From Nisaea denitrificans DSM 18348 (GTDB taxonomy: Bacteria > Pseudomonadota > Alphaproteobacteria > Thalassobaculales > Thalassobaculaceae), in contig NZ_AUFM01000001.1 in the NCBI RefSeq assembly GCF_000426505.1, forward strand, positions 29,811-93,810: 64,000 nt of DNA, written 5' to 3'. Below are positions 54,698-63,718 of this stretch, piece after piece; positions within the stretch are counted from its first letter, which is position 1, and every line of letters starts with the position of its first letter. Both the position numbers and the translations under genes were made by a program. The notes below the pieces were generated by a model. It was not told where the DNA came from. It did not search any database and saw nothing but the letters and a program-made list of their open reading frames with translations.

Positions 54698-55081
54698 ATG
54701 GCTTCGGATCGCCACGTAGCCAAGAGCTATTTGACAGAGGTCGAGCGCGAAAGGCTGTCTGTCTTATCGGCACAGACCGGACTCTCTGCCTCTGAGCTTA
54801 TAAGACGATTAATTATGGGCGTCCCGCTGCCGTCGCCAGAAGCTCGCGCGGGGTGGGCGAATATTCAGCATCTGCTTCAGCTCAACGCCGATCTCGCCCG
54901 GCTCGGCAATTTATTCAAGATGGCTCTGGATGATAAAGAGGAATCCGATTTGGACGCCCGGCTGGACCGCATAGCTGCAGAAATTGAGACGACGAAGGGG
55001 ATCATTCGTGATGTTGTTTTGAGCATCAGGGGTAAGCTGCAGCCCACCAGGAAGCGCCTCGATGATCGCCAAAAAAGTTAG
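54698..55081 (+). CDS. mobC: MobC/TraJ-type relaxosome accessory protein
   Basis: 127 residues: an N-terminal ribbon-helix-helix (KSYLTEVERERLSVLSAQTGLSASELIRRLIMG, about 9-41), then a helical MobC region with LNADLARLGNLFKMAL. Overlaps the relaxase gene by 20 nt. Assists the relaxase at oriT. Confidence 0.88.
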   Translation: MASDRHVAKSYLTEVERERLSVLSAQTGLSASELIRRLIMGVPLPSPEARAGWANIQHLLQLNADLARLGNLFKMALDDKEESDLDARLDRIAAEIETTKGIIRDVVLSIRGKLQPTRKRLDDRQKS

Positions 55082-56891
55082 CAAGAGTGGCGATAGAGGC
55101 GAAGACTTCACGCGCCTGGGTGAATATATCGCTGCAGCAAAGGAAACAGGCGAGAAACTCGATCATCTTTGGATGGCAAATTGCGCTGCCGGAGATAGCC
55201 CAGAGAGTTTCGAAGCGGCGTTAGCCGAGATTGAAGCCGTCCGTCAGTTAAAGGGCGGAAAGGGCGACCGGACCTATCATTTGATAGTGTCGTTCAGAGA
55301 CGGCGAGCGGGAAACACTGACGCCAGACAACCTGAAAGAAATAGCTCAGAGCTACGCCGCCGCGTTGGGATTCGGTGACCATCAATATGTTGCCGGCACG
55401 CATATCAACACTGACAATTTTCATATGCACGTCGCGTTTAATAAAATTCACCCGGTGACGGGCCGGGTTCACACGCCCTATCGGGACTTCAAGGTCCTGG
55501 AGAAAACCAGCCGAGCGATGGAGGCGCAATTTGGGCTAGCGATCGATCGGGGGATGTCTGATCGAGGCGAGGATCCAGAGGGACTTTCGCCAGCGGCGCG
55601 GGATTATGAAAGTGAGACGTGGGAAGTCAGCTTTCAGCGTTGGATGATCGAGAACAAAGAGCCACTGAAGAAAATTCTGCAGCAGAGCCGCACCTGGGCG
55701 GCTATGCATGCCAGCCTGCAGCAATCTGGTGTGGTGTTGAAACGGCGCGGCGCTGGCTTGGTATTCGCTGACCTGGATGGCCGGCACACCATGAAAGCCT
55801 CGTCCTTCGACCGGTCGGCAAGCCTTCGAGGGCTTGAGAGCCGGCTTGGAGGCTTCGAAGAGGCTACCAGAGCCGGAGAAGATCCAGTACGCGAAGAAAC
55901 ATCAAAGAATGGACCTTCTCCGGACAAAGATAATTTTGATCATTGGATCCGCGGCCACAAAACCAATCTGATCGAGGCCCTGCAGAAAAGTGCTACTTGG
56001 CATGAACTTCACACAGCGCTCAGGGAATCTGGTGTTCAGCTCAAGAAGCGTGGAGCCGGCTTGGTCTTTGCAGACCTTGGCGGACAGAACACTATCAAAG
56101 CCTCTTCGTTGGACCGTAGTGCCAGCAAGAAGAAGCTGGAAGAACGGTTAGGGCCGTTTTTAGGCCCTAACGCCGTCGAACGTCCTGTCGGCCCTGACAG
56201 GGGATCTAAGCGCGGGGGAAATATAGGATATAGAAAACTGCCCCTGCTGGCGTTGCCATCAGGCGGAACCGCGTTATGGGACCGCTATATTGCCCGCAAG
56301 CGTTCTCTGTTACCGCGTGTGCGAGGGCTCACGGCTCGGAACTGGAAAGCGTTCCTTTTGACCGAAGCTCACACGGACCCCTTAGCCTTTGTGATTGTAG
56401 TCGCAAACAGGGAGATGATGAACCTGTTTCTGGGCGTTGGTACTATAGCGCCAGGCGCGCCACGTACCCGCGCCAACGCTGGCAACGGCATTGCAAGAAC
56501 CCGGAAACAGAATCGTAAGTCGGCGGAGATTGCGAAGGCTGAAGTTCGTTTCATTGAGCAAGGCAGAGCACCGTTCGAGAACAAACCGGGCAAGAGCCAA
56601 AGCTACTTCGTGACGGTTGAACGCGATAACGGGAAACGCCACACAATATGGGGCGTTGATCTTAAGCAGGCGATGATTAGAGCCAATCCGAAGCCGGGTG
56701 CGGCAATCCGAATTGAGCATACGGGAACAACGCCGGTGCGCCTCCCAAACGGGAAAATTGTCGAACGGAACAGTTGGGTTGTTGAGAATGTTATCGAACG
56801 CGATATTTCACGCAAGCCAGGAACAGGTCCGGCTCGCAGCTCAAAAAAGAAATCAAAGCAGCAAGGTAGATCGCAGGGCCGTGAGCGGTGA
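55062..56891 (+). CDS. MOBP relaxase with a duplicated C-terminal module
   Basis: 609 residues. The relaxase domain has YHLIVSFRDGE and the metal triad THINTDNFHMHVAFNKIHP (about 109-127). After it come two similar stretches of about 75 residues (about 195-268 and 292-364), each with W-x-H/S-L-R/Q-x-SGVxLKxRGAGLVFADL and KASS-DRSAS. Near the C-terminus is an LPD7-like domain (FIEQGRAPFENKPGKSQSYFVTV). It nicks oriT and leads the strand into the recipient. Complete. Confidence 0.9.
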   Translation: MIAKKVSKSGDRGEDFTRLGEYIAAAKETGEKLDHLWMANCAAGDSPESFEAALAEIEAVRQLKGGKGDRTYHLIVSFRDGERETLTPDNLKEIAQSYAAALGFGDHQYVAGTHINTDNFHMHVAFNKIHPVTGRVHTPYRDFKVLEKTSRAMEAQFGLAIDRGMSDRGEDPEGLSPAARDYESETWEVSFQRWMIENKEPLKKILQQSRTWAAMHASLQQSGVVLKRRGAGLVFADLDGRHTMKASSFDRSASLRGLESRLGGFEEATRAGEDPVREETSKNGPSPDKDNFDHWIRGHKTNLIEALQKSATWHELHTALRESGVQLKKRGAGLVFADLGGQNTIKASSLDRSASKKKLEERLGPFLGPNAVERPVGPDRGSKRGGNIGYRKLPLLALPSGGTALWDRYIARKRSLLPRVRGLTARNWKAFLLTEAHTDPLAFVIVVANREMMNLFLGVGTIAPGAPRTRANAGNGIARTRKQNRKSAEIAKAEVRFIEQGRAPFENKPGKSQSYFVTVERDNGKRHTIWGVDLKQAMIRANPKPGAAIRIEHTGTTPVRLPNGKIVERNSWVVENVIERDISRKPGTGPARSSKKKSKQQGRSQGRER

Positions 56892-57101
56892 TAGAAAAGT
56901 TGTTTGGTCTGAATTCAATTTCAGAATCTTCTTCCCACCCTGCAGCGCCTGATGGTCTATTCGGCCGGCGGCGACCCAAAGCGGTCAGTATTTGTTATGT
57001 CGGCTTGCTCAGGTTCCAGGTTCTTAATGTTTATCTGATTCAGCTCAATGGCCGTTCAGTCGATTTCCACGGATGCTCATAGATTCGATGATGCGGAGTA
57101 G

Positions 57102-57302
57102 GTCTCCGGAGTTAATCTGATCGGCATTCGCGTCGATCCGCCCGAGGCCGTCTGTTGCGACGAGCAGTGCGAGGCGTGCACTTCCGGCCTTGCCCAAGCC
57201 GTCTCCGCACCCATCCTCGGACGGATCAAAGCGATTCTGCCCTATAAGGGTTATGACGCTTGGGCGGACCTTTTTGCGAGGGGATTAAGCCCGTCATACT
57301 GA
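57102..57302 (+). pseudogene. Gene remnant (3' end), Cys-rich
   Basis: An open stretch with GC-rich third positions and no start codon: GVNLIGIRVDPPEAVC, CDEQCEACTSG, then ILGRIKAILPYKGYDAWADLF and a stop. It looks like the last 65 codons of a lost gene. Family not recognised. The rest of 56900-57470 shows no gene I can support. Confidence 0.4.
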
Positions 57303-57471
57303 TGAAGTAGGAAAACTCTACCCTCAATCGATGCGAAGAAGAGGTTCAGAGCACCAAACCTTAAGATATGCCGTTCATCGGATCAGATTCTCGTTGGCAG
57401 GCTGAGTGGTCAACGAACAAAGCATCGCACTGTACGGTCGATAGGTAACCAGCCCGGCCCAAAATGATCGC

Positions 57472-57502
57472 TTGAACCTATAGTAGCTATAGGTACTAGA
57501 TT
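57472..57502 (+). promoter_or_regulatory. MerR-family (CadR/PbrR-type) promoter before the TRAP genes
   Basis: -35 TTGAAC (57472-57477), 19-bp spacer, -10 TAGATT (57497-57502). A perfect dyad ACCTATAG-TAG-CTATAGGT occupies 57476-57494. 23 of 31 positions equal the box at 60385-60415 before the metal ATPase. Confidence 0.82.
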
Positions 57503-57540
57503 TCTCATTGCGGCAGATTTAGGTGAGGGGGCAGAAAGCG

Positions 57541-58044
57541 ATGCAGGGTTGGTTATCTGCTTGTAGACGGCTCGTCGAGCTAGGTGGGGCCGCTGCAGCA
57601 TTGATTTTCTTGCCAGCACTCATTCTTGTGTCGGGCTACGACATCGTCGGACGGCGGCTTTTTCATTTCAGCTCGACCTTATTGCAGGAGCTTGCCTGGC
57701 ATTTCTTCTTCGGTTGCGTGATGTTCGCCATTGGATACACCTATATTCAAGAGCGCCATGTCCGAGTTGATATTCTGCGTGAACGCCTCCCTGCCCGTAT
57801 AAAAAGAAGGCTCGAGCGTATCTTGTTGACGGTGCTCCTTCTTCCGTTTTGTCTTATATTATTCTGGTTTGGCGCAGAAATGACTTGGCTTTCTTTTGTT
57901 CAGGGAGAAGGGTCTCGCGCAGCTATGGGGCTATCCGCCCGGTGGATAGTCAAGTCTGCGCTGCCAGTCTGCGCTCTGCTCCTGTTCTTGGCGGGTATCT
58001 ACCGTTTTGCCTTTCCGACGATTGATCGAGGAAGCGAGCTATGA
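57541..58044 (+). CDS. TRAP transporter small membrane subunit (DctQ-like)
   Basis: 167 residues with four helices and the DctQ pattern (LVSGYDIVGRRLFHFSSTLLQELAWHFFFGCVMFAIGYTYIQERHVRVDIL). AGGGGG upstream supports the ATG at 57541. It overlaps the large subunit by 4 nt. No substrate-binding protein gene is adjacent, so the system is incomplete in the window or uses one elsewhere. The MerR-type box just upstream implies metal-dependent transcription. Confidence 0.88.
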   Translation: MQGWLSACRRLVELGGAAAALIFLPALILVSGYDIVGRRLFHFSSTLLQELAWHFFFGCVMFAIGYTYIQERHVRVDILRERLPARIKRRLERILLTVLLLPFCLILFWFGAEMTWLSFVQGEGSRAAMGLSARWIVKSALPVCALLLFLAGIYRFAFPTIDRGSEL

Positions 58045-59402
58045 TCTTGGTGGATTACCTCCCCCATCTCATGCTGATAGTTCTTGCCCTCCTACTAATG
58101 TCGGGCTTTCCCGTTGGGGCTATTCTTGCTGGGGTTGGAGTTGGCTTTGGGTTGCTCGGTGTTGTTATTGGTGAGTATCCGGTTCAGTCACTCTTCCTCA
58201 TTCCGAGTAAGATTTACATGTCTATCGGTGAGAATCTAACCTATCCGGCTGTACCGATGCTGTTATTCATGGGCGTTGCGCTTGAAGTCAGTGGCGCTGC
58301 GCGAGAACTGCTCCTGTGTTTACAGCGTATTTTAGGCCGCGCGCCCGGGAGCATGTGCGTATCGGTGATCTTGATTGGCCTGCTGCTGGCGCCACTTGCC
58401 GGCGTGATTGGGGCTTCAGTCGCTACTATCGCCGCCGCTGCCTTACCAACCATGATGGCCCAGCGTTATCGTCCTGAAGTCGCCAGCGGCGTTATCGCGG
58501 CCGCCGGGACGCTTGGGGTGATAGCACCGCCAGCGATTATGTTGTTCTTCCTGTCGGATGCAATGGAGTTGACGATTGGCAGTATGTTTCTAGCGCCAAT
58601 CTTGCCTATACTGTGCTTGGCGGGGGCCTTCATTTGTTATTTTATTGTAATTGATGTGCTGCGCCCACGTTCCGGTGCGGCAGCCATGCCGTCCGAAAAT
58701 GGACGCTCAATACTTATTTATCTTATTCGAAGCCTGGTTCTGCCGGTCGGACTCATAGCATTGGTGCTTGGCTCTATCGTCGCGGGGTGGGTGTCGCCGA
58801 CAGAGTCGGCGGCTGTCGGGGCCATCGGCGGCGGTGCGATGATCTTTTTATACCGCGGGTTTGATCTGGCCCTACTACGTCAAGCCTTGGTTCGCACGAT
58901 GGTGATCACCGGAATGGTGTTTTTCGTGGTCCTAGGAGCTGGAATCTTCTCGTTGGTGTTCCGGTTTTATGGAGGAGACGACATAGCGATTGGCTTGTTC
59001 GAAGATCTATCGATCGGCGATTTTGGTGTGCTGGCCGTCGTGTTGATTATTTTATTTGTGCTAGGCTTTTTCATCGATTGGATCGAGATCACTCTAGTCT
59101 CATTGCCAATTCTCTACCCGGCAATAAGCCAGCTTGATTTTTCTGCATATGTTGGATCCGAACAACTGGCCCGACTCTGGATTGGCGCTCTCGTTGCCTT
59201 GGTTCTTCAGACTTCCTTTTTGACCCCACCCTTTGGTTTTGCGCTTTTCTTTCTCAAAGGCGCGGCTCCTGACAGCATTCGAATGGCGCAGATTTACCGT
59301 GGCGTTATCCCACTCGTTGCGATCCAGCTTTTAATGATAGCCGCGGTGCTGATGTTTCCCGCACTGGTAACCATACTACCGAAAGCCGTTTTGGGGATTT
59401 GA
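58041..59402 (+). CDS. TRAP transporter large membrane subunit (DctM-like)
   Basis: 453 residues and about twelve helices; DctM features include GSILVAGWVSPTESAAVGAIGG-like (here IVAGWVSPTESAAVGAIGG), FFIDWIEITLVSLPILYP and TPPFGFALFFLKG. Couples Na+ flow to solute uptake. Substrate unknown; the metal-type promoter suggests an anionic compound relevant to metal stress, such as a chelator (inference). Confidence 0.9.
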   Translation: MILVDYLPHLMLIVLALLLMSGFPVGAILAGVGVGFGLLGVVIGEYPVQSLFLIPSKIYMSIGENLTYPAVPMLLFMGVALEVSGAARELLLCLQRILGRAPGSMCVSVILIGLLLAPLAGVIGASVATIAAAALPTMMAQRYRPEVASGVIAAAGTLGVIAPPAIMLFFLSDAMELTIGSMFLAPILPILCLAGAFICYFIVIDVLRPRSGAAAMPSENGRSILIYLIRSLVLPVGLIALVLGSIVAGWVSPTESAAVGAIGGGAMIFLYRGFDLALLRQALVRTMVITGMVFFVVLGAGIFSLVFRFYGGDDIAIGLFEDLSIGDFGVLAVVLIILFVLGFFIDWIEITLVSLPILYPAISQLDFSAYVGSEQLARLWIGALVALVLQTSFLTPPFGFALFFLKGAAPDSIRMAQIYRGVIPLVAIQLLMIAAVLMFPALVTILPKAVLGI

Positions 59403-59480
59403 CGCCAGAACCGTAAACACCGATTGGCTCTATCGAGCGCAGACTCGGATGACCGAATAATGGAAATGCTGCCAAATGGG

Positions 59481-59900
59481 CTAGGAAGCATCAGCGTTTG
59501 AAGTATCCGCAAGACTCTCGATAATACGGCACTCAGAAATATTTACGCTGCTACAGGAGTCGATCATTCGTTCGAGCTCTAGTTTAAGTCCTGAGAATCG
59601 AGCGATGCGACGGTTGATCTCTTCGAGGTGGGATTTGGCTATTTCTGTTACAACCTCGCATCCTTGACTTGGTTGAGCTGTAAGGGCCAAAAGCTCGATT
59701 ATGGCGTTCTGACGAAAACCCAAATCTCGGCAATGTTGAATAAACTGGAGTCTCTTAACGTGCTCCGGCCCATATCGCCGTTGATTGCCACTAGTGCGAC
59801 TAACCGCAGGCATCATCCCAATCTGTTCATAGTACCGAATGGTTGGAACCTTGCACCGCGTTGTTTCGGAAAGCTGACCGATTGAAAGCTCAACGGCCAT
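59481..59900 (-). CDS. CadR/PbrR-like MerR-family regulator
   Basis: 139 residues: MerR HTH (TIRYYEQIGMMP, NQRRYG), dimer helix, and three Cys at metal positions: C81, C116 and C124. A Cys at position about 80 is the mark of divalent-metal sensors (ZntR/CadR/PbrR), unlike the Ser in the copper regulator at 11806. It lies between the TRAP genes and the ATPase and probably acts on boxes at 57472, 60385 and perhaps 59913. Confidence 0.88.
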   Translation of the reverse strand: MAVELSIGQLSETTRCKVPTIRYYEQIGMMPAVSRTSGNQRRYGPEHVKRLQFIQHCRDLGFRQNAIIELLALTAQPSQGCEVVTEIAKSHLEEINRRIARFSGLKLELERMIDSCSSVNISECRIIESLADTSNADAS

Positions 59901-59912
59901 AGTGACCCCCCC

Positions 59913-59943
59913 TTGAAGCTATATTGACTAGAGAGCGTAGGCT
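59913..59943 (+). promoter_or_regulatory. Second, weaker MerR-type box next to merR
   Basis: TTGAAG, 19-bp spacer, TAGGCT; 20 of 31 positions equal the TRAP box. The dyad is weak. It overlaps the promoter region of the regulator gene and may serve autoregulation. Confidence 0.5.
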
Positions 59944-60384
59944 TGCAGGGCGCTTCTATGGAAGTGGAAAATCAGGTTTTTTCAGCATAGCCAGTGCGGG
60001 GGACAGGCACTTTTGAAGCTACTCGATTGTAGGAGGAAAGGTGCGCCGAGCTCACTTTAAGCACGAGTCGAGTCTCAATGGGAGTCGGAGGAGCACCGAG
60101 CTACATAGAAGGACAACTCGATCAATAAAGGCGGGGCGTCTTCTAGCGCTTTTCTTCCTCATGATCGAGCCATCGCCGATACGATCGGCCTGCGCGGACA
60201 AATCCGTCTGCCTGATAACATCGCCGAGGAAATTGCCGTTTGTGTTTCAAACAGGCGGGATATTTCTCTTCACTTCTGAATGTCTAGGCAAGCTATCGCG
60301 CTGCGAACGACCTATCCTAAGAAGATGGACTGGCCTGATCGAGTGCGACCGGATGAATCGTGTTTAACAAGTGCGAATTTCCTC
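59944..60384. other. Gene-poor stretch between merR and the ATPase promoter
   Basis: About 440 bp. A frame at 60041-60367 encodes an Arg/Ser-rich peptide (108 residues) without recognisable features and overlaps no ribosome site I trust, so I do not call a gene here. Confidence 0.4.
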
Positions 60385-60415
60385 TTGAAGCTCTAGTCGC
60401 TGTAGCAACTACATA
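60385..60415 (+). promoter_or_regulatory. MerR-family (CadR/PbrR-type) promoter of the metal ATPase
   Basis: -35 TTGAAG (60385-60390), 19-bp spacer CTCTAGTCGCTGTAGCAAC with dyad GCTCTAG/CTGTAGC, -10 TACATA (60410-60415). It implies that translation begins downstream, at 60447. Confidence 0.78.
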
Positions 60416-60446
60416 TTCTGCACTATCGGGAAAACGAGGCTGGGTC

Positions 60447-62807
60447 ATGCAAGAACACTCGAGACAAACTTACTGCTCTGACAAAGCGAGCGGTCAATGC
60501 AGTCACAAGCCTGGCCACAATGATGATGGCGTGGACAGGTGCTGCAGTACCAACCGCGGTATGGTGACTTCACTGGGCGAAGTATCCGGTCGCAGTTTCT
60601 TGGTAACCGGCCTGGATTGCGCTGAGGAGGTGTCAATTCTGAAAAAGGTTGTTGGGCCTGAAGTCGGCGGGCCCGAACATCTGGCCTTCGACGTCATCAA
60701 CGGGCGCATGACGGTGCTCGACACGGCCGGCGATGCCTCCGACAACCGCATTGTCGAGGCGGTTGCCGGCACGGGCATGAGCGCCCGTCCGTGGGATGCG
60801 GACAATGCCGAGGCCGACCGGGCCGCGCATCTGCTGCAGCAGGGACGGTTCACGGCGCTGAGCGGCGGCTTCTGGGCGGCGGGGTTCCTTTATCACATCG
60901 TCGAGACGGGCCTGGGTGGCGCGCTCGGGCTATTCGCCGGCCATGGCGAGGCGCCGATGCCGCTGACCGAGGTGACGTTATTTGGCCTGGCGATCCTGTT
61001 CGGTGTCTGGCTCGTCGCGCCCAAGGCGTGGTCATCGGCCCGCAGGGTCTCGCCCGACATGAACCTCTTGATGGTAGTCGCCGTCGCCGGCGCGATCGGG
61101 CTCGGCGAGTTCTTCGAGGCGGCGACCGTGGCCTTCTTCTTCGCGCTTTCGCTCTATCTAGAAAGCTGGAGTGTGGGGCGTGCGCGCAATGCCGTCGCGG
61201 CGTTGCTCGATCTCGCCCCGCCCTCGGCGCGGGTGATCCGCGACGACGGGGTCGAAGCGGTCGTGCCGGCTGAACGGGTTGCCGTGGGCGACCGATTCGT
61301 CGTGCGTGGTGGTGATCGCGTCCCACTCGACGGCGTGGTGACAGACGGTGCGGGTGCGGTCGATCAGGCGCCGATCACGGGCGAGAGCGCGCTTGTCCCC
61401 AAGGGACCGGGCGATGACGTTTACGCCGGCACGATCAACGGTGAGGGCACGCTGACAGTGCGGGCCACGAAGGTTGCGTCCGACACGGTGCTCGCGAAGA
61501 TTGTCCGCATGGTGGGGGACGCACATTCCCGCCGCGCCGAGGTGGAGCAGTGGGTGACGCGGTTTGCCCGTGTCTACACTCCCGCCGTGATGGCGCTGGC
61601 GGTCGCAATCGCGTTGCTGCCGCCACTCATTGCGGGCGGGGCTTGGGGCTTCTGGTTCTACAACGCGCTGGTGCTTTTGGTCATCGCCTGCCCCTGCGCG
61701 CTGGTGATATCTACGCCGGTCTCCATCGTTGCGGCGCTCACCGCCTCGGCGCGGGGCGGCGTGCTGATCAAGGGTGGCGCCTATGTCGAGGCGCCGGCGC
61801 GCACCACGGCTCTAGCGCTCGACAAGACCGGTACGATAACAGAAGGCAAGCCCGAGGTGGCCGCCGTGTATCCGCTCGGAGGTACGTCGGAGGCCGATCT
61901 GCTCGCCGTCGCCGCATCGCTAGAGGCGCGCTCCTCGCACCCGCTAGCGCGCGCTATTCTGGACCGCGCCGGTTCGCAAGTGACTGCCGCCGAGGATACC
62001 CGCACGGTGCCGGGCCGCGGCCTCGAAGGCCATTTCCGGAGCCGCGCGGTCTGGCTCGGCTCCGACCGCTTCGCCGCCGAGAAGGGGGTTGCCGAAGCGA
62101 TCCCCGCCGACCTGCGTGAGCGGATCGAAGCTGCGGGCGCGACCATGGTCGTCGTGGGCGACGACGGCGGAGTGCTTGGCTTGCTCGAACTGCGCGACCG
62201 CATTCGCCCCGACGCCAAGGGCATCGTGGCGCGACTGCACGCCCAGGGCGTCAAGACCATAGTCATGCTGACCGGTGACAACGAACGCACCGCACGCGCG
62301 GTCGCCGCCGAGGTCGGTATCGACGAGGTGCGCGCCGAGCTTCTGCCTGAAGACAAGGTCGAGGCGATCGAGAAGTTGGTTGCGTCGCACGAGATGGTGG
62401 CGATGGTCGGCGACGGAGTGAACGACGCCCCAGCCATGGCGCGAGCTCATTACGGCATCGCCATGGGCGCGGTCGGTTCCGATGCAGCCATCGAGACGGC
62501 GGACATCGCCCTGATGACCGACGACATCGGCAGGATTCCCTGGCTCATAGGCCATTCGCGCCGCACGATCAGCATCATCCGCCAGAATATCGGCCTCTCG
62601 CTCGCGACGAAAGCGCTTTTCGTTGGGCTGACTGCGTTCGGCATGGCCTCGATGTGGGGCGCGATCGCGGCTGATGTGGGTGTATCGCTGCTCGTCGTGG
62701 CCAATGCGCTGCGCCTTTTGAACGGCCATCGGGTCAACGACGGCCCATCCGGCGGTGAACCGGCGGGCGAGAAGGTGACGAAAGGGGCGCTGGCGCATGG
62801 TCGTTGA
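60447..62807 (+). CDS. Cd/Zn/Pb-type P1B ATPase (CadA/ZntA group)
   Basis: 786 residues. Cys-rich start (YCSDKASGQCSH, RCC), a degenerate HMA domain with GLDCAEEVSIL in place of CxxC, eight membrane helices with CPC (IACPCALVISTPVSI), phosphorylation site DKTGTITEGKPE, SSHPLA and [11 protein letters not shown]. The CPC context and CAEE-type HMA fit the divalent-metal exporters. The upstream start at 60360 would lie inside the promoter. From about 60600 the sequence is much richer in GC than the preceding 3 kb, a sign of mosaic origin. Confidence 0.9.
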   Translation: MQEHSRQTYCSDKASGQCSHKPGHNDDGVDRCCSTNRGMVTSLGEVSGRSFLVTGLDCAEEVSILKKVVGPEVGGPEHLAFDVINGRMTVLDTAGDASDNRIVEAVAGTGMSARPWDADNAEADRAAHLLQQGRFTALSGGFWAAGFLYHIVETGLGGALGLFAGHGEAPMPLTEVTLFGLAILFGVWLVAPKAWSSARRVSPDMNLLMVVAVAGAIGLGEFFEAATVAFFFALSLYLESWSVGRARNAVAALLDLAPPSARVIRDDGVEAVVPAERVAVGDRFVVRGGDRVPLDGVVTDGAGAVDQAPITGESALVPKGPGDDVYAGTINGEGTLTVRATKVASDTVLAKIVRMVGDAHSRRAEVEQWVTRFARVYTPAVMALAVAIALLPPLIAGGAWGFWFYNALVLLVIACPCALVISTPVSIVAALTASARGGVLIKGGAYVEAPARTTALALDKTGTITEGKPEVAAVYPLGGTSEADLLAVAASLEARSSHPLARAILDRAGSQVTAAEDTRTVPGRGLEGHFRSRAVWLGSDRFAAEKGVAEAIPADLRERIEAAGATMVVVGDDGGVLGLLELRDRIRPDAKGIVARLHAQGVKTIVMLTGDNERTARAVAAEVGIDEVRAELLPEDKVEAIEKLVASHEMVAMVGDGVNDAPAMARAHYGIAMGAVGSDAAIETADIALMTDDIGRIPWLIGHSRRTISIIRQNIGLSLATKALFVGLTAFGMASMWGAIAADVGVSLLVVANALRLLNGHRVNDGPSGGEPAGEKVTKGALAHGR

Positions 62808-62856
62808 TCCGGCGTTGTCGGGAGAGTAGCGTCTGACCACTACCAGACCCTGTAAA

Positions 62857-63090
62857 ATGGGGCGTCTCTTGCTGTTGGGTGGATTGGCCACCTCCCTGTC
62901 AGGCTGTGCCAGCAAGTTTCGGCCGTACAATGGACCCGACGTGACCCGATTGCGCATGTACAAGGCACAGCGGTTGCTGTTCCTTAACGGGGCCGTCGGC
63001 GTGTTTCGGACCTATCCCATCGGATTGGACTTCGCACCCGAGGCCACAAGCAGCTCGAGGGTGACGGACGCAGCCCAAAAACAGGGAGTC
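62857..63090 (+). pseudogene. L,D-transpeptidase-like lipoprotein gene, frameshifted and truncated
   Basis: Starts MGRLLLLGGLATSLSGCASKF with lipobox LSGC, then FRPYNGPDVTRLRMYKAQR and FRTYPIGLDFAPE, the N-terminal half of a YkuD-type murein L,D-transpeptidase. The expected continuation GHKQLEGDGRSP is present in another frame right after (63043-63077), so one base is missing near 63042. The catalytic half (HGxx...SxGC) is absent; the sequence turns into repeat-like DNA by about 63085. Not functional. Confidence 0.75.
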
Positions 63091-63180
63091 CCGGAACGAG
63101 GCGAGCGGACGCGCGTTTCGCCTATGCAGAGAGGGAGCGACGTCCTTTCTCCGCACTGAGCGGCAGCGAGATTTAAGGTA
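63085..63180. repeat. GC-rich repeat, partial copy D
   Basis: GAGAGGGAGCG...CCGC-CTGAGCGGCAGCGAGAT... (about 63125-63172) resembles the middle of copy C at 27190-27235 (shared TGAGCGGCAGCG core). It joins the broken transpeptidase gene. The stretch 63180-63327 shows nothing more. Confidence 0.4.
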
Positions 63181-63327
63181 AACACCTCCAAGAGAAAAAG
63201 ACCTTAGATCCGGAGATCCATCGTGGGATGCACCAATCAAGGTCTGGTTTCAGGGCAAGATAGGCTTATCCGTTGAACAGCCGAGTTTAGCTAATGTCTG
63301 ACATCTAGGAATGATTCTTGATGCGAT

Positions 63328-63669
63328 CTATTCGCCAAGAACTCGTCGACGTTCCTCAAACTCTTCCGTGTCGATTTCACCCTTGGCGAAACGCTCTTTA
63401 AGGATTTCGAGGGGCGTTCTAACGGCCGCGTGCGCGTGATGAGCGGCGCCATGGCCGGTTCCACCGAGCCAGCGCACCATAAAAACGACCACGGCCACGG
63501 CGACGGCGATGAATACGATCATCATGATAGGCCCTAAAAACCATCCGTGCCAACCGCCCGACCACATGTGCGGACCGTAATTGGGAATTTGCGCTTGTTG
63601 GGCAAGGGCCAGTGGTGACGTTGCCAGCCCCGCCACCACGCCAACCATCGCGAATGTGTATTTTAGCAT
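63328..63669 (-). CDS. Small membrane protein with SHOCT domain (second copy)
   Basis: 113 residues: signal peptide (ending ALAQQ), GPHMWSGGWHGWFLGP, a membrane helix (IMMIVFIAVAVAVVVFMVRW), a His-rich linker (GHGAAHHAHA) and SHOCT (LEILKERFAKGEIDTEEFEERRRVL). Same architecture as the protein at 12257-12565; both sit in metal clusters. Function unknown. Confidence 0.8.
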   Translation of the reverse strand: MLKYTFAMVGVVAGLATSPLALAQQAQIPNYGPHMWSGGWHGWFLGPIMMIVFIAVAVAVVVFMVRWLGGTGHGAAHHAHAAVRTPLEILKERFAKGEIDTEEFEERRRVLGE

Positions 63670-63718
63670 GACTAAACCCTCTTGAGTTCACGGAGGCAAT
63701 GCAAGCAATCCGTTTCGA

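Noticed and set aside
60041..60367. Small gene before the metal ATPase
   Set aside because: No ribosome site, no recognisable features, Arg/Ser-rich composition, and it runs toward the ATPase promoter.
60360..60446. Longer P-type ATPase starting at 60360
   Set aside because: The segment contains the MerR-type promoter; translation must start after it.
61944..62963. Long minus-strand frame opposite the metal ATPase
   Set aside because: Antisense shadow; the plus strand carries all P-type ATPase motifs.
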